From positions 124,001 to 188,000 of the forward strand of contig JAVDPC010000008.1 of NCBI GenBank assembly GCA_031296915.1: a stretch of DNA of 64,000 nt, given 5' to 3'. A program made the translations under genes and the position numbers. The DNA comes from Cerasicoccus frondis (GTDB lineage Bacteria > Verrucomicrobiota > Verrucomicrobiia > Opitutales > Cerasicoccaceae). This document shows, piece after piece, positions 18,046-27,485 of the stretch. The notes beneath the pieces are model-generated. The model was not told where the DNA came from, searched no databases, and saw nothing but the letters and a program-made list of their open reading frames with translations. The first letter of the stretch is position 1; the number at the start of each line of letters is the position of its first letter.

Positions 18046-18098
18046 AGAGTGCAAAAGATTGTTTCTAATGTAGCTGGTAGAAACAATTCGTTACAAAT
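18046..18098 (-). promoter_or_regulatory. OmpR-box-like element, copy B
   Basis: Reverse-strand copy of the element at 14518-14570, 42 of 53 identical. On the plus strand the half-sites read GTTAC 18090-18094, GAAAC 18080-18084, GTAGC 18070-18074 and GTTTC 18061-18065. The 10-bp phasing is preserved. The element points toward the lipoprotein/LpxR operon. Confidence 0.6.
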
Positions 18099-18120
18099 CC
18101 CTGCAACTTACACCCGCTAT

Positions 18121-18520
18121 ACCTGTAGAACTATACCGGTGAGCGCCTGGGTTTTAGGCGCGTCAATGAAAACTCAGCCTTGGCTAATGCTGTATCGAGA
18201 GCGGCGACTCGGCCTCACCAATCATCGCAGGCAATCGCGTTCGTATGGTTTACGTGGCGGAATGAACGCGTTATGATTATTGGAAACTTAGATTGTTAGT
18301 ATATGTCTGCTCACAGACTAGAAATCTAAGTGGGCTAAAGTTTGGTGCATGGTGAAACGACGGAACTGGTCGTTCATTGGTGCAGCCGAAATTCAATGTA
18401 TGCACCTGGTGCATGGAGAGGAGGTTGATTGCTGGGATATGCTGCTATAACCGTATATTAAAAGCTGATGTAGTTCATTTCTGCAGGCCAGTTGATTTAA
18501 CCCCAAACATAATTAAAGTT
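18121..18520. promoter_or_regulatory. intergenic region with ATGCACC-T-GGTGCAT palindrome
   Basis: No credible gene. A perfect 15-bp palindrome lies at 18400-18414, with isolated half-sites GGTGCAT at 18344-18350 and GGTGCAG at 18378-18384. The same palindrome occurs at 37064-37078, and a near copy at 42787-42801, each upstream of a gene for an exported protein. It lies about 107 bp before the PEP-CTERM start at 18521. Confidence 0.5.
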
Positions 18521-19285
18521 ATGATGTCACGTATATGTTTCTCCTTGGTCAACGCGAAGCTTCTTGCTTCAATTGCTGCAATAAGCGCCCTAAACGTCAG
18601 TTTGAGCCATGCCCAAACTATCGTCATACATGGAACCGCGCCTGACTATGTGCTGAATGGAAGCTTTGAAACAGCTGCTGATTGGTGGATTGGGCCCTCG
18701 GATGGAGGGACTGCGACAACCTTGTCTGGTGACTTGGGCTTAGTTAGAGGTTTGTTGCGAAGAACCAATCCGGGAATTCCCAGCGATGGAACGAATTACG
18801 CTGTTGTTGGCGCAGATAATAATAGCGGATCGCCATCCAACCAGCGCGGATTTTATGTAAACACGGGCTATGTTTTGAATGAAGGCGATACGTTCAACTT
18901 TAGCTTTTGGCATGGAGCTCATTTTCCATCAGCACAAGGCTATGAGGGCGCTCAGTTTGAGTGGCAACTCTTCACCACTACAACGAATGGCGCTGATGGA
19001 GTCATCGATGGTGTCGTTGCGTCAGGTATTGTGGACGCCATCAATGACTTTGACCTAACTGAGCAGAGCTATTCTTCCATTGGCAGCGTCACAGCTGGAA
19101 TGGACGGCAAGACTCTGTTTGTCGCATTCTTGCCTGCATCTAATATGGTTGGTAAATTTATCGCATTGGACGAGGTGAACTTAACAACCATTCCTGAAGC
19201 TTCAACTTATGGCCTGGTTTTTGGCGTTTTATCTCTGGCAGTGGTTGCGAAGCGTCGCCGTAGCAAGCGTGCTGCTCGGCTCTAA
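18521..19285 (+). CDS. PEP-CTERM sorting domain protein
   Basis: 254 residues from the ATG at 18521, which gives a good signal peptide (LLASIAAISALNVSLSHA); upstream in-frame ATGs at 18377 add an implausible extension. The mature domain is a beta-rich jelly roll (NGSFETAADWW..., LDEVNLTTI) like those of many surface proteins. The C-terminus has the tripartite sorting signal: a PEP-like IPEAS motif, a hydrophobic helix (TYGLVFGVLSLAVV) and a basic tail (KRRRSKRAARL). Such proteins are processed by exosortase and delivered to the envelope or exopolymer. Function is unknown. A strong terminator follows at 19311-19340. Confidence 0.85.
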   Translation: MMSRICFSLVNAKLLASIAAISALNVSLSHAQTIVIHGTAPDYVLNGSFETAADWWIGPSDGGTATTLSGDLGLVRGLLRRTNPGIPSDGTNYAVVGADNNSGSPSNQRGFYVNTGYVLNEGDTFNFSFWHGAHFPSAQGYEGAQFEWQLFTTTTNGADGVIDGVVASGIVDAINDFDLTEQSYSSIGSVTAGMDGKTLFVAFLPASNMVGKFIALDEVNLTTIPEASTYGLVFGVLSLAVVAKRRRSKRAARL

Positions 19286-19310
19286 TATTATTCAGCACCT
19301 TTTTTGACTA

Positions 19311-19340
19311 CGGCAACTGGCCTTCCCAGTTGCCGTTTTT
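19311..19340 (+). terminator. intrinsic terminator after PEP-CTERM gene
   Basis: Perfect 10-bp stem CGGCAACTGG (19311-19320)/CCAGTTGCCG (19326-19335) with a 5-nt loop, followed by TTTTT at 19336-19340. Confidence 0.9.
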
Positions 19341-19444
19341 ATATAGAAGGGCCGAACAGTAAGAACATGGTGTTGATGCAAAGTAGAGAGTTTGCTTTCA
19401 CCACTTATAGATAGACTGACAGCGATTAATCGACGGTTGTCCTG

Positions 19445-20530
19445 CTAAGTCACTGAAGCTTTCGTCAAGAGATTCTGCTGACTGACTGCTGTTTTTCCAG
19501 AATGCCACCTGCTTTGAATCGTCATGATTTTAGGATATTGTGGAATGCCAATCTCGTTGCGATGTAAGTGAGCGGTTAGCATGTCCACGGCAGCGCTGCC
19601 CAAGAGTATGGGTTGTTGGTCGACACCGCTGATTGTTTGATCTAAGTTCGTGCAATCCAGGCTGGCGTAACCCAAGTCATCTGGAACTTTAATGCCCCCT
19701 TCTGCGAGGGTTTCAAGCCTTGGGCTTGAATTTGAAATTATTGCATCTGCTTGATGTTTCTTTAACCAATTGACCGCTGATTGAGATTCTAATTTATCTG
19801 TATACTCATACTGCCCGGGGAGAGTTTTTCTGGATTCAACTTCTGGAGAAGCGGAGGTAACCAAAATGGGAATTCTAAGATCTGTTGGAATATCTCTTTC
19901 GTAGGCGGAATAAGCTGCGACATAGGCGTCTTCCGAGCGTAAACGCATTTCGGTTGTGAGTGCGAGGGCAATTCTCTTGTAGCCAAGTGTCTTTAACTGG
20001 GCTAAGACAAGTAGCATGTTTGCATAGTAACTTGTCGAAATTCGATTGAGATTTGGGTGCTGTAAGAATCGGCCAATGTAAACGCTAGCGAAGTGTTGCC
20101 AGTCTAACTCTAACTCCCTGTGCTCTCTGTCAAAGGGGAATATAATCACCCCTTCAATATTCCTGGCATGTAGAACGCCATTCAAACGCTTGGCTGACAT
20201 TTTATACTCATAAAGAGAAAACTCTTCTAGCTTGAACCCCAATGCATCAGCTCGCTCCAAAGTTCCTTGATGCATTTGCTTTAGAAAGTTGACGCGTTCC
20301 CAATTTTTCCAGCAAGTTATCAGTGCAATCGTAGATCTCGCTTGTTGCCTGACATGTGGCAATTGAGCCATTAATTTTGACACCATGGGATGTGGCCGAT
20401 AGCCATTGTCTTCAGCGATTTTTTGGATACGTTCCCTAGTAGAACGGGAGATGTGAGGATTGTTTCTCAATGCGCGGGAGACCGTGGAATGAGAGACTCC
20501 AGCGATTCGGGCGATTTCGCGGATGTTCAT
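19445..20530 (-). CDS. LacI-family transcriptional regulator
   Basis: 361 residues. The helix-turn-helix starts at once (NIREIARIAGVSHSTVSRAL), with hinge residues up to about 60, then a periplasmic-binding-protein-like core (IALITCWKNWERV..., GVIIFPF, GYASLDCTN). It represses or activates sugar genes in response to a bound sugar. It is divergent from the GH43 gene at 20919 across 388 bp that contains an AAACGTT-type sequence (20617-20625) of the kind LacI proteins often bind. Control of the GH43 gene is the simplest inference. The core resembles the partial LacI protein at the left edge. Confidence 0.93.
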   Translation of the reverse strand: MNIREIARIAGVSHSTVSRALRNNPHISRSTRERIQKIAEDNGYRPHPMVSKLMAQLPHVRQQARSTIALITCWKNWERVNFLKQMHQGTLERADALGFKLEEFSLYEYKMSAKRLNGVLHARNIEGVIIFPFDREHRELELDWQHFASVYIGRFLQHPNLNRISTSYYANMLLVLAQLKTLGYKRIALALTTEMRLRSEDAYVAAYSAYERDIPTDLRIPILVTSASPEVESRKTLPGQYEYTDKLESQSAVNWLKKHQADAIISNSSPRLETLAEGGIKVPDDLGYASLDCTNLDQTISGVDQQPILLGSAAVDMLTAHLHRNEIGIPQYPKIMTIQSRWHSGKTAVSQQNLLTKASVT

Positions 20531-20918
20531 GCACTAACTAATAAGTAGATTTGAATGTAAGGTGACGGGTGCAGATTCGACAGGACGTGCGGTTAGGAAT
20601 AGTTAAGGTGTTTATTTAAACGTTATATTATTCCGGTTCTGACGATCAAGTAAATTGGATTACATTGATAAAGCGACTCAGTTGTAACGATAGGAGCGTG
20701 TAAGGCGCCAAGAGTTGTGCGTCAGTTAATGGATTTATTGAATATCTAAGCTCCCATGATTAGAAGAGGAAGGATGGCGGATTAGGCATGAGGAAACCCT
20801 CTTTATTTTGTGCGATATCCTTGACTGAAGGAGTATTAACCAAGAATCTATAACGTATTACTTTCTGGCGTGAAGTCAGAATGCTTCTACCTGATCGAAT
20901 TGATAAAATTCTGAAACT
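20531..20918. promoter_or_regulatory. divergent LacI/GH43 intergenic region
   Basis: No gene seen. TAAACGTTA at 20617-20625 is the reverse complement of TAACGTTTA at 46702-46710, upstream of the secreted protein at 46849. The AACGTT core is typical of LacI-family operators. Otherwise AT-rich with no clear terminator or hairpin. Confidence 0.3.
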
Positions 20919-22481
20919 GTGACCCGAACTTTTTATCCTAATCCGATTCTTTCCGGTATGCATCCGGACCCAACTATATGCCGAGTTGGCGACTATTATT
21001 ATCTGGCTACTAGCAGCTTTGGACAGTTTCCGGGTGCGCCTTTATATCGTAGTCGAGATTTGCGCGATTGGGAATTTGTACGGCATATACTTTCGCGTCC
21101 AGAACAGTTAGATTTTGTTGCAGAGCAGCGGCTGGGGACTGCAGGCATATTTGCGCCAACGCTTCGTTATTACTCAGGTAAGTTCTACCTTATCACCACC
21201 TTAATTGGTAATCGAGGTCATTTTATCGTAACGACGAAAGACCCAGCAAGCGAATGGTCTGATCCCATATGGATAGATGCCGATCATCAAGGTGGAATCG
21301 ATCCCTCGATTACCTTTTTAGATGATGGAACAGTGCTTTGCCAAGTCACTGCCGATGCTCGCCATAACGAGCCTCATGGTATTGTGCAATTTGAGATCGA
21401 TCTTGAATCAGGAAAAGGATTAAGCCCACGAACTTTTCTTAGTCCCGGGTTTGGGTGGAAGGCGACTGAGGGGCCGCATCTATTCCGTCGCGGCGACTTT
21501 TGGTATTTGTTGACGGCTGAAGGAGGCACGGAGGCGAATCATCGGATTGCAATTGGGCGTTCGTCTTCCCCATGGGGTCCTTGGGAAGCCTGTCCCCACA
21601 ATCCGATATTAACGCATGCTGGCATCGAATCGCCAATTCAGAACACCGGTCATGGAGATTTCGTTGAAGGTGAGAACGGACAATGGTGGATGGTCTTTTT
21701 AGGTGTGCGCCCAGTGGGCTACCCACCGGTACATCTTTTCGGTCGGGAAACCTTCTTGGCTCCCGTTACATGGTCGGCAGATGGTTGGCCGATTATTAAT
21801 CAAGGCAAACCGGTGGAGTTATCCGATAACGGACTTCACTACGATCTGAATTGGACGGACCGATTTGATTCCAAAGATGGCTTTTTGCATCATCGTTGGG
21901 TGACGATTGGGCGGGCATATCGCAGCGTCTATGACCAGGGTTCAACGATTGGGCTTAAATTGATAGCTCAATCGGCTAATTTGTCCTCTCCGGCAATTAA
22001 GTCATGGGTGGGGACGCGATTGAACAGTTTAGGCGTTATTTATGAGTGTGAGGTCGCACTGAAAGATGCAGAGGTCGAGGTTGGTATATCTGTTTTTATG
22101 GAGTCTTATGGTTACTTTTCTTTGGGGGTTATTGCGGCCAAAGAAGCCAGTCGTATTGGGGTGAGATTTACCCAGCAGGTTCTCGATTTACACTCGATGA
22201 AGGAGAGGGAAATCGCGGTGCAGGAGAGCTACCGCTTACGTATGGAGTTAACAAACGGGCCGGAGGGGTGGAAAGGGGACCCGAGCAGTTTCATCTTCTC
22301 AGTCATGGAGGATAGCGGCGAATGGGCAGTCGTAGGGCGCGGCCAATGCCGACTGCTTTCAACTGAATTGATTGGCGGCTTCGGCGGACTGTTCACTGGT
22401 CCATATTGCGTCGGTAAAGAGGGAGCCGTTGGCCGGATACTGAGTTTCAGTAAGCTGCGTAGCCGCCCCGAACTTCTGTGA
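20919..22481 (+). CDS. GH43-family glycoside hydrolase (beta-xylosidase/arabinofuranosidase-like)
   Basis: 520 residues, no signal peptide. The five-bladed propeller shows the GH43 catalytic triad in context: D17 (general base) in SGMHPDPTICRVGDYYYL, D128 in GGIDPSITF (pKa modulator) and E184 in ATEGPHLF (acid). A C-terminal concanavalin-like beta-sandwich from about residue 320 (KDGFLHHRWVTIG) is the usual partner domain in GH43 xylosidases. It probably trims xylose or arabinose from imported oligosaccharides. The neighbour upstream is a divergent LacI regulator. Confidence 0.92.
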   Translation: MTRTFYPNPILSGMHPDPTICRVGDYYYLATSSFGQFPGAPLYRSRDLRDWEFVRHILSRPEQLDFVAEQRLGTAGIFAPTLRYYSGKFYLITTLIGNRGHFIVTTKDPASEWSDPIWIDADHQGGIDPSITFLDDGTVLCQVTADARHNEPHGIVQFEIDLESGKGLSPRTFLSPGFGWKATEGPHLFRRGDFWYLLTAEGGTEANHRIAIGRSSSPWGPWEACPHNPILTHAGIESPIQNTGHGDFVEGENGQWWMVFLGVRPVGYPPVHLFGRETFLAPVTWSADGWPIINQGKPVELSDNGLHYDLNWTDRFDSKDGFLHHRWVTIGRAYRSVYDQGSTIGLKLIAQSANLSSPAIKSWVGTRLNSLGVIYECEVALKDAEVEVGISVFMESYGYFSLGVIAAKEASRIGVRFTQQVLDLHSMKEREIAVQESYRLRMELTNGPEGWKGDPSSFIFSVMEDSGEWAVVGRGQCRLLSTELIGGFGGLFTGPYCVGKEGAVGRILSFSKLRSRPELL

Positions 22482-22698
22482 TTGTGAAGGGGCGATCAGC
22501 TCTTGTTTTTTAGGATAATGACAGTACGTGCAATGTATTAATTTTGGGGTAAAATGATTAATGTTAATATTAGTGAATGAAAAGTATGGGTGCTTGTTTG
22601 GTGAAGTTTTCTGAGAAGTGCGCTTCAGAGACCTGTCACTGAGTAACGATTCAACGTTTTATACAATGGGGATTGCTCTTGAGTCACAGAGCGTGTAT

Positions 22699-23400
22699 CT
22701 ACGATTGGTCTGCGTGGATGAGGTCAGGGATTAGGCGTATATCGATATTACCCCTGGTGCGGTCATTGCTCGGAATAATCATGACCAAGTAGCGAAAGTT
22801 TTCTGAAAACGTCCAAGTTGATGCATACAGACGTTTTGCTTTTCCATTTGCGCTCTCGGCGAGCTTAACTGTCACCTCAAAATCCTTGGGATTCGACACT
22901 TTCGCATAGGCGGTCGTTTTGGGCGATAGAAGGAATTTCTGATCATCAATCATCCCAGCGATTTGCTTGGTTGTGAAATTGAATATCCGATAACTGCCTG
23001 GGGGAGATATTTCGACGCTATCATCAATGACGCTAATATTGTAGAATTTATCTTCGGCGCTTGATTTCGAAAATACCAGCAATGGGGATTCCGGGGCCAT
23101 GGAGATATCAACGCTGGCAATGGGAGTCCGGATTGACTCGTTCTTCGCATTCTTGTCATCGACGTAAAAGGTAATCGGATTCGGGCCTGAGTATTCAACC
23201 CAATCCGTTCTACTGTTGGAATATATTCTTATCGGTGAGCCACCGGTGGGCGCCAGATAGATGCCTGAATTGTGTGGATAGTTTAGGGCGAGTGCACGGA
23301 ACTTTAGGTAAACATCTGGTTGATTCCCTTGTCCGCTTGCGCTTATCGCTGAGACTAATAGAGAGAGTATGAATATCGCTATGCTTTTGGATGCTATCAT
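22699..23400 (-). CDS. small secreted protein paired with pilin-like giant
   Basis: 233 residues with a signal peptide (IAIFILSLLVSAISASG). The mature part is beta-rich, with no recognised motif. The start overlaps the stop of the large upstream gene by 4 bp, so the two are translationally coupled and likely act together. Phrases such as LKFRALALNYPHNSGIYL and YRIFNFTTKQIAGMI suggest a surface-associated or assembly component. I do not recognise a family with confidence. It is not one of the prepilin-like partners (B, C, D) expected beside a Verru_Chthon A gene, because it lacks a prepilin N-terminus. Confidence 0.75.
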   Translation of the reverse strand: MIASKSIAIFILSLLVSAISASGQGNQPDVYLKFRALALNYPHNSGIYLAPTGGSPIRIYSNSRTDWVEYSGPNPITFYVDDKNAKNESIRTPIASVDISMAPESPLLVFSKSSAEDKFYNISVIDDSVEISPPGSYRIFNFTTKQIAGMIDDQKFLLSPKTTAYAKVSNPKDFEVTVKLAESANGKAKRLYASTWTFSENFRYLVMIIPSNDRTRGNIDIRLIPDLIHADQS

Positions 23401-26400
23401 ATGTCGCCCTTACTAAGCCACCGCGCGGAGACGATTTCGAATCGGCGGCCAAACTGTTTATTGCTTTCGCTGGTTAATTGCGTGAGAGGAGTTTCTGGTG
23501 AGTCGCTATCGCCATCCACAAATTCAGGTATGCGCCTGACCACAGCCTCAATGACTGCTTCAGATTCGATGCTGTTGGTTAGCGCATTTTTCACATTGCC
23601 ATATGAGCGTATCACAAATGTATCTGAGCGCGCAGAAAGGTAGGGTGCTAAAGGTGTAAGCACATCTGCTTGTGTCAGATACTGGGGCAAGCCAACGCCG
23701 GTATACGCAGTAAGATACTCGTCGTTGAAGTAGCCTTTTGCATCTGCATAAGCCTTCTCGTAAAGAAAGGCGTCATTGACATCTAGAGAATCTATGGCGG
23801 CCTGAATGGCGCCTTTATTGCCAGTGTCGGAATTCACTATTTCACGGTTTACGAAATCTGAGAGTGATAGGTATGGGCCACGGGCTTTTACCTCGTTGAC
23901 GATTGCCTGCGCTAAGGCGCGACGTTGGGTGTCGTCCAAACCCTTGGGGCCACGCCAATGCTCGGCGCTTGAGCCATTGGGCAGTGTTGCCCGAGGGAAG
24001 ATCGTTAAGTCTGCGTTACCTTCCGTCGCATAGCCAGAGATTGGATCCAGGTAGGTGTAGTCGACGCCTAGGGTGGAAGCCAGAAAAGCATCCCATGCAT
24101 CCACTGACAGGCTGTTGACATTGAAGCCGCCCTCTATTGCAAAATACTGAGCCGTTTTGCTGAAGCCATCGATTGCTGATAGGTCTTGAACTATTTCTGT
24201 CGTTTCGGTCCCTGTGCTTGAATCCAGAACATCTGGTGTGCCGACATATTGCATGCGTTCATTGCTTAGCTGCGGAAGCTGATGACTGCTGCGGGCTGAT
24301 TCGACTATGCCAGTGAGTGTTGTCGATAGGTCTTTACTTTGCTTCACGTCTCCGACCAGATTCATTTGAGGCGTGAGCGATGAAAAAAAGTATTCATCAA
24401 AGAGTGCTTGGTTGGATAGATACGACAGGTCGTACTGTGTGTAGCGTGCGACATGGTCGCCGATGATTTCATCGCGATTAAAAGCACCGCCTGTCCATGA
24501 ATTGCCAATGGCTTGACCTGGCATGTAGGCTGAGTCCGCGATGTGAGCATGCTGAAAAGTCGCCAGTGAGCGCATTGGATACGTGGGGATTTCCGAAACT
24601 ACCAGATGATTTTCAGATGCCGAGGAGTAGCCCTCGCCAAAGAAGCCGCGATCATCGAGCTCCTGAATGTCAGTGTAGTTGCTCATGGCGCCCATCTGAT
24701 AAGAATATGGCACGGAATTAACCCCGTGTGAGAACTGGGTATCCACATTCCCCGAAAATGGCGACATTGTGCCGATAAATTCTGAGGGAGATGGCACTAG
24801 AGCTAAATCCGGTTGGACTGGATTCTGATACAAACCCATGTATAGGAATGGCATTTTTCGATTTGGATAGGAGCCAATTGTTGAAGGATCGACTACTAGT
24901 GGAAATGGTCCAGAATTTCCGTTTTCCCCGTAGAGCAGATGGTGTAGTTTACCCTTAGTGTTACCATTCTTAGGGCCCTCAAGACTGATCGCTATATATT
25001 GGAGAGTCGTATCTGTATCAATTAAACTACCCCCGTATTGCAGCTCAGATTCTGGGACGTAGGCTAGAGTAGTGGTGGGTTGAATAGACTCTTTTGAACG
25101 TAAGTCTCCCCATGGGTTATTTGCATCTTCAAACCCTGTCCATGGATAAAAGTTTAGTTCCATGGGTTGTGAACTGCTGGCGCTTATCTGATGTATAATT
25201 CCGTTATTATGTGGCTCATGATATAGGTTTGTTCGGCGTCCCAAAATGAAGCCTCCCTGCTTGTTGAAGCCAGGTTGCAAGTGAATGGCGCGTGTGTTTT
25301 CATCTGGCACCTTATTCAACTCGTTGTATGGAGTGGGCGTCGTATTGGGATCAGAGAAGAAGCGAACTTCTCCAGGTTCAAGCACGATGCTGGCTTCATC
25401 ATCGCCTAAGATAAGGTCAGTTCTAATCAGAAAACCGCCATCCATTGTGCGCCGCGTGGCTGCCAACTCACATGTAATTTGTGGGATCGAAAGTATGTCT
25501 TTATCCAATCCATTGAATGCGCCGTCACCTCCACCTGCCTGATAACTGGGTAAGTGTTGGCCAGCAGCAGCCAAGGTTGTTGGAGCCAGTGAAAATAAAA
25601 ATCCGAATGAACCTTCAGACCGTATTCGAAGCCCGCCTTGGAATTCAATTGCGACGTTGTATGGATTCCACAGACACACCACTGGTTCAATGACCAGACT
25701 GATCGCATTGATGGAGCCATCGGCTTTTTCAAATTTTCCGCCTTTGGGCACACTTCCGTCTTCAGTCTCTGCAATATAATTGTATTTCGGAACGCCTTGG
25801 TCTTCGTAAAGCGAGAATATATAGATGACCCGATTCATGATTGGCATGACTTCGTGTTTGGTGAGTCGGGTTACTTTAACGCCAGAATGTCCTCCGTTCT
25901 TTACCGTAACCGTTGTGTTCAGAAAGTTATCGTTTTTATTGGGACTATTTCGAATGTCGCCTCCGTTATCAGATTCCATCGTTGCATAATATCCCTTTTC
26001 GTTGCCTTTACTGCCGATGTCTTCTGCCGATGGACCAAATGGGCGCATGGCTACTGACGGTTGAACATTATTGTTTTTAACGTCTTTATAGAGCCGGTAA
26101 AAATCGCGAAGCTTGTGCCAGGTTGGGCCACGTATGAATGCGTTCTCTCCGTATTTGGGCACCGGCTGCTTAAAGAGGTAGCTCACTTGATCGTTGTTCG
26201 CCGGGTCGATGTAGTTGCCGCCATCGGTTGGCGGTAGGCGGTCCCAGTTTGTAAATTCAGGGCGATTCGTATTGCCACTGTATGGGGTTAGAGCGAAATC
26301 GGCGTCATCCAATTCAAAAAGAAGGCTGAGGTCCTTTTTTAGCCCACCTTGCCGCGTGTTCGTTTGCAGCGCTAGAGAATTGTAAGTAACGTCGTGGAAA

Positions 26401-27275
26401 TGATCCTTTAACGCGTTTCCCCAAATGCTGTTGCCAGAGTTCAAGGAAGGGTCTGCGAGTTTCATGTCCTGAGTGCTGGCTGTTCGCGAGACGGCTTTCG
26501 CCAAGTCAGAGTCGCCTTCCCAGATAAGCGTTTCGAGACCATCAATAACCTGCGCGCCATAGCGAGATGGGGCGCTCAATTCCATGCGGGTTGTTACGTT
26601 GGGCGTATTGTCTGGATAGGCGGTTTCTCCACGCTCGGCACGGCTTGTTAAGTTAACATCAGCTTTTTGGCCTTCATCGGCGATCCAGTAGGCGTACTCG
26701 CCGGTAGTCCCAATATCGACTTTGGGCGCTGCAACATAATTCGCGATTTCATTCGTTGAACCGGAACCCACAAGCACGACGGTCGATGTTGGATCAGTAG
26801 GCTCGCCGTCGGCTTTCAGTAGACTACCAACTGGTGGGATCTTTTCACCAGAATCTTCGGAGCTGAAATTTTCGTAACCAGAAACTAGCCAGCCAAGATC
26901 CTTTCCATAATTCGGATTCGGAGTGCCGTCATCGTTTAATTCTTTGGTGTCCCAGACTACGCTCCAATGGTAAACTGAAGAGCTTTCATCCAGATTTGGC
27001 TGAAGAAAGACTGGCGAAGCGCTGGTGCGTTGATCGGCGCCCAACTGCTGTTGCAGGTTACCCAATGCGACATTCAGTCCAAATAATGCATTTTGCCGGG
27101 CTTCCGTTTGCTTTTTAGAGGCAGTTGTGCTTCCCAACTCAATTTGAGTGGTGACTGCCAGGCCCATCAGCAACAGGAAAATCATGGCCATCAGTGACAA
27201 TGCTATCACGAGCGCAAAGCCACGGTCGCGCGATGACTTTTCAGGGGGAATAGATTTTAAGCAAACTGGAGTCAT
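23397..27275 (-). CDS. Verru_Chthon cassette protein A-like, pilin-type N-terminus
   Basis: 1292 residues. After a short basic leader the N-terminus reads RGFALVIALSLMAMIFLLLMG, a class-III prepilin-like cleavage and assembly helix (G followed by a hydrophobic stretch, with E in TTQIE). It is followed by the coil ASKKQTEARQNALFGLNVALGNLQQQLG. The remainder is a very long soluble region with KxxLxxFVN-like SLSDFVNREIVN and a terminal RFEIVSARWLSKGDI. This organisation matches the large A component of the cassette described in Verrucomicrobium and Chthoniobacter. The export route is presumably type II/IV-pilus-like. The B, C and D cassette genes are not in the window. Confidence 0.7.
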   Translation of the reverse strand: MTPVCLKSIPPEKSSRDRGFALVIALSLMAMIFLLLMGLAVTTQIELGSTTASKKQTEARQNALFGLNVALGNLQQQLGADQRTSASPVFLQPNLDESSSVYHWSVVWDTKELNDDGTPNPNYGKDLGWLVSGYENFSSEDSGEKIPPVGSLLKADGEPTDPTSTVVLVGSGSTNEIANYVAAPKVDIGTTGEYAYWIADEGQKADVNLTSRAERGETAYPDNTPNVTTRMELSAPSRYGAQVIDGLETLIWEGDSDLAKAVSRTASTQDMKLADPSLNSGNSIWGNALKDHFHDVTYNSLALQTNTRQGGLKKDLSLLFELDDADFALTPYSGNTNRPEFTNWDRLPPTDGGNYIDPANNDQVSYLFKQPVPKYGENAFIRGPTWHKLRDFYRLYKDVKNNNVQPSVAMRPFGPSAEDIGSKGNEKGYYATMESDNGGDIRNSPNKNDNFLNTTVTVKNGGHSGVKVTRLTKHEVMPIMNRVIYIFSLYEDQGVPKYNYIAETEDGSVPKGGKFEKADGSINAISLVIEPVVCLWNPYNVAIEFQGGLRIRSEGSFGFLFSLAPTTLAAAGQHLPSYQAGGGDGAFNGLDKDILSIPQITCELAATRRTMDGGFLIRTDLILGDDEASIVLEPGEVRFFSDPNTTPTPYNELNKVPDENTRAIHLQPGFNKQGGFILGRRTNLYHEPHNNGIIHQISASSSQPMELNFYPWTGFEDANNPWGDLRSKESIQPTTTLAYVPESELQYGGSLIDTDTTLQYIAISLEGPKNGNTKGKLHHLLYGENGNSGPFPLVVDPSTIGSYPNRKMPFLYMGLYQNPVQPDLALVPSPSEFIGTMSPFSGNVDTQFSHGVNSVPYSYQMGAMSNYTDIQELDDRGFFGEGYSSASENHLVVSEIPTYPMRSLATFQHAHIADSAYMPGQAIGNSWTGGAFNRDEIIGDHVARYTQYDLSYLSNQALFDEYFFSSLTPQMNLVGDVKQSKDLSTTLTGIVESARSSHQLPQLSNERMQYVGTPDVLDSSTGTETTEIVQDLSAIDGFSKTAQYFAIEGGFNVNSLSVDAWDAFLASTLGVDYTYLDPISGYATEGNADLTIFPRATLPNGSSAEHWRGPKGLDDTQRRALAQAIVNEVKARGPYLSLSDFVNREIVNSDTGNKGAIQAAIDSLDVNDAFLYEKAYADAKGYFNDEYLTAYTGVGLPQYLTQADVLTPLAPYLSARSDTFVIRSYGNVKNALTNSIESEAVIEAVVRRIPEFVDGDSDSPETPLTQLTSESNKQFGRRFEIVSARWLSKGDI

Positions 27276-27485
27276 GGGAACTGTTGGGGATTAACTTTGG
27301 GGGCAACGCCTATGCTGTGTTGCTATTTTTACTGAGTGGGGCGCCTAGGCTTTGCTGGCTGCGCAATGTTTAATTTAATCGTGGTAGAGGGTCAAATCAA
27401 ATGAGTTGTGATGCATAGCTATAGATGAAGATTTCTAAGGACTTGCACGTTTCGGGCGAAATCGAATGGACATACTATGAAATGC

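Noticed and set aside
18031..18276. 81-codon plus-strand frame upstream of the PEP-CTERM gene
   Set aside because: It overlaps the OmpR-box-like element, has no ribosome site and no recognisable sequence.
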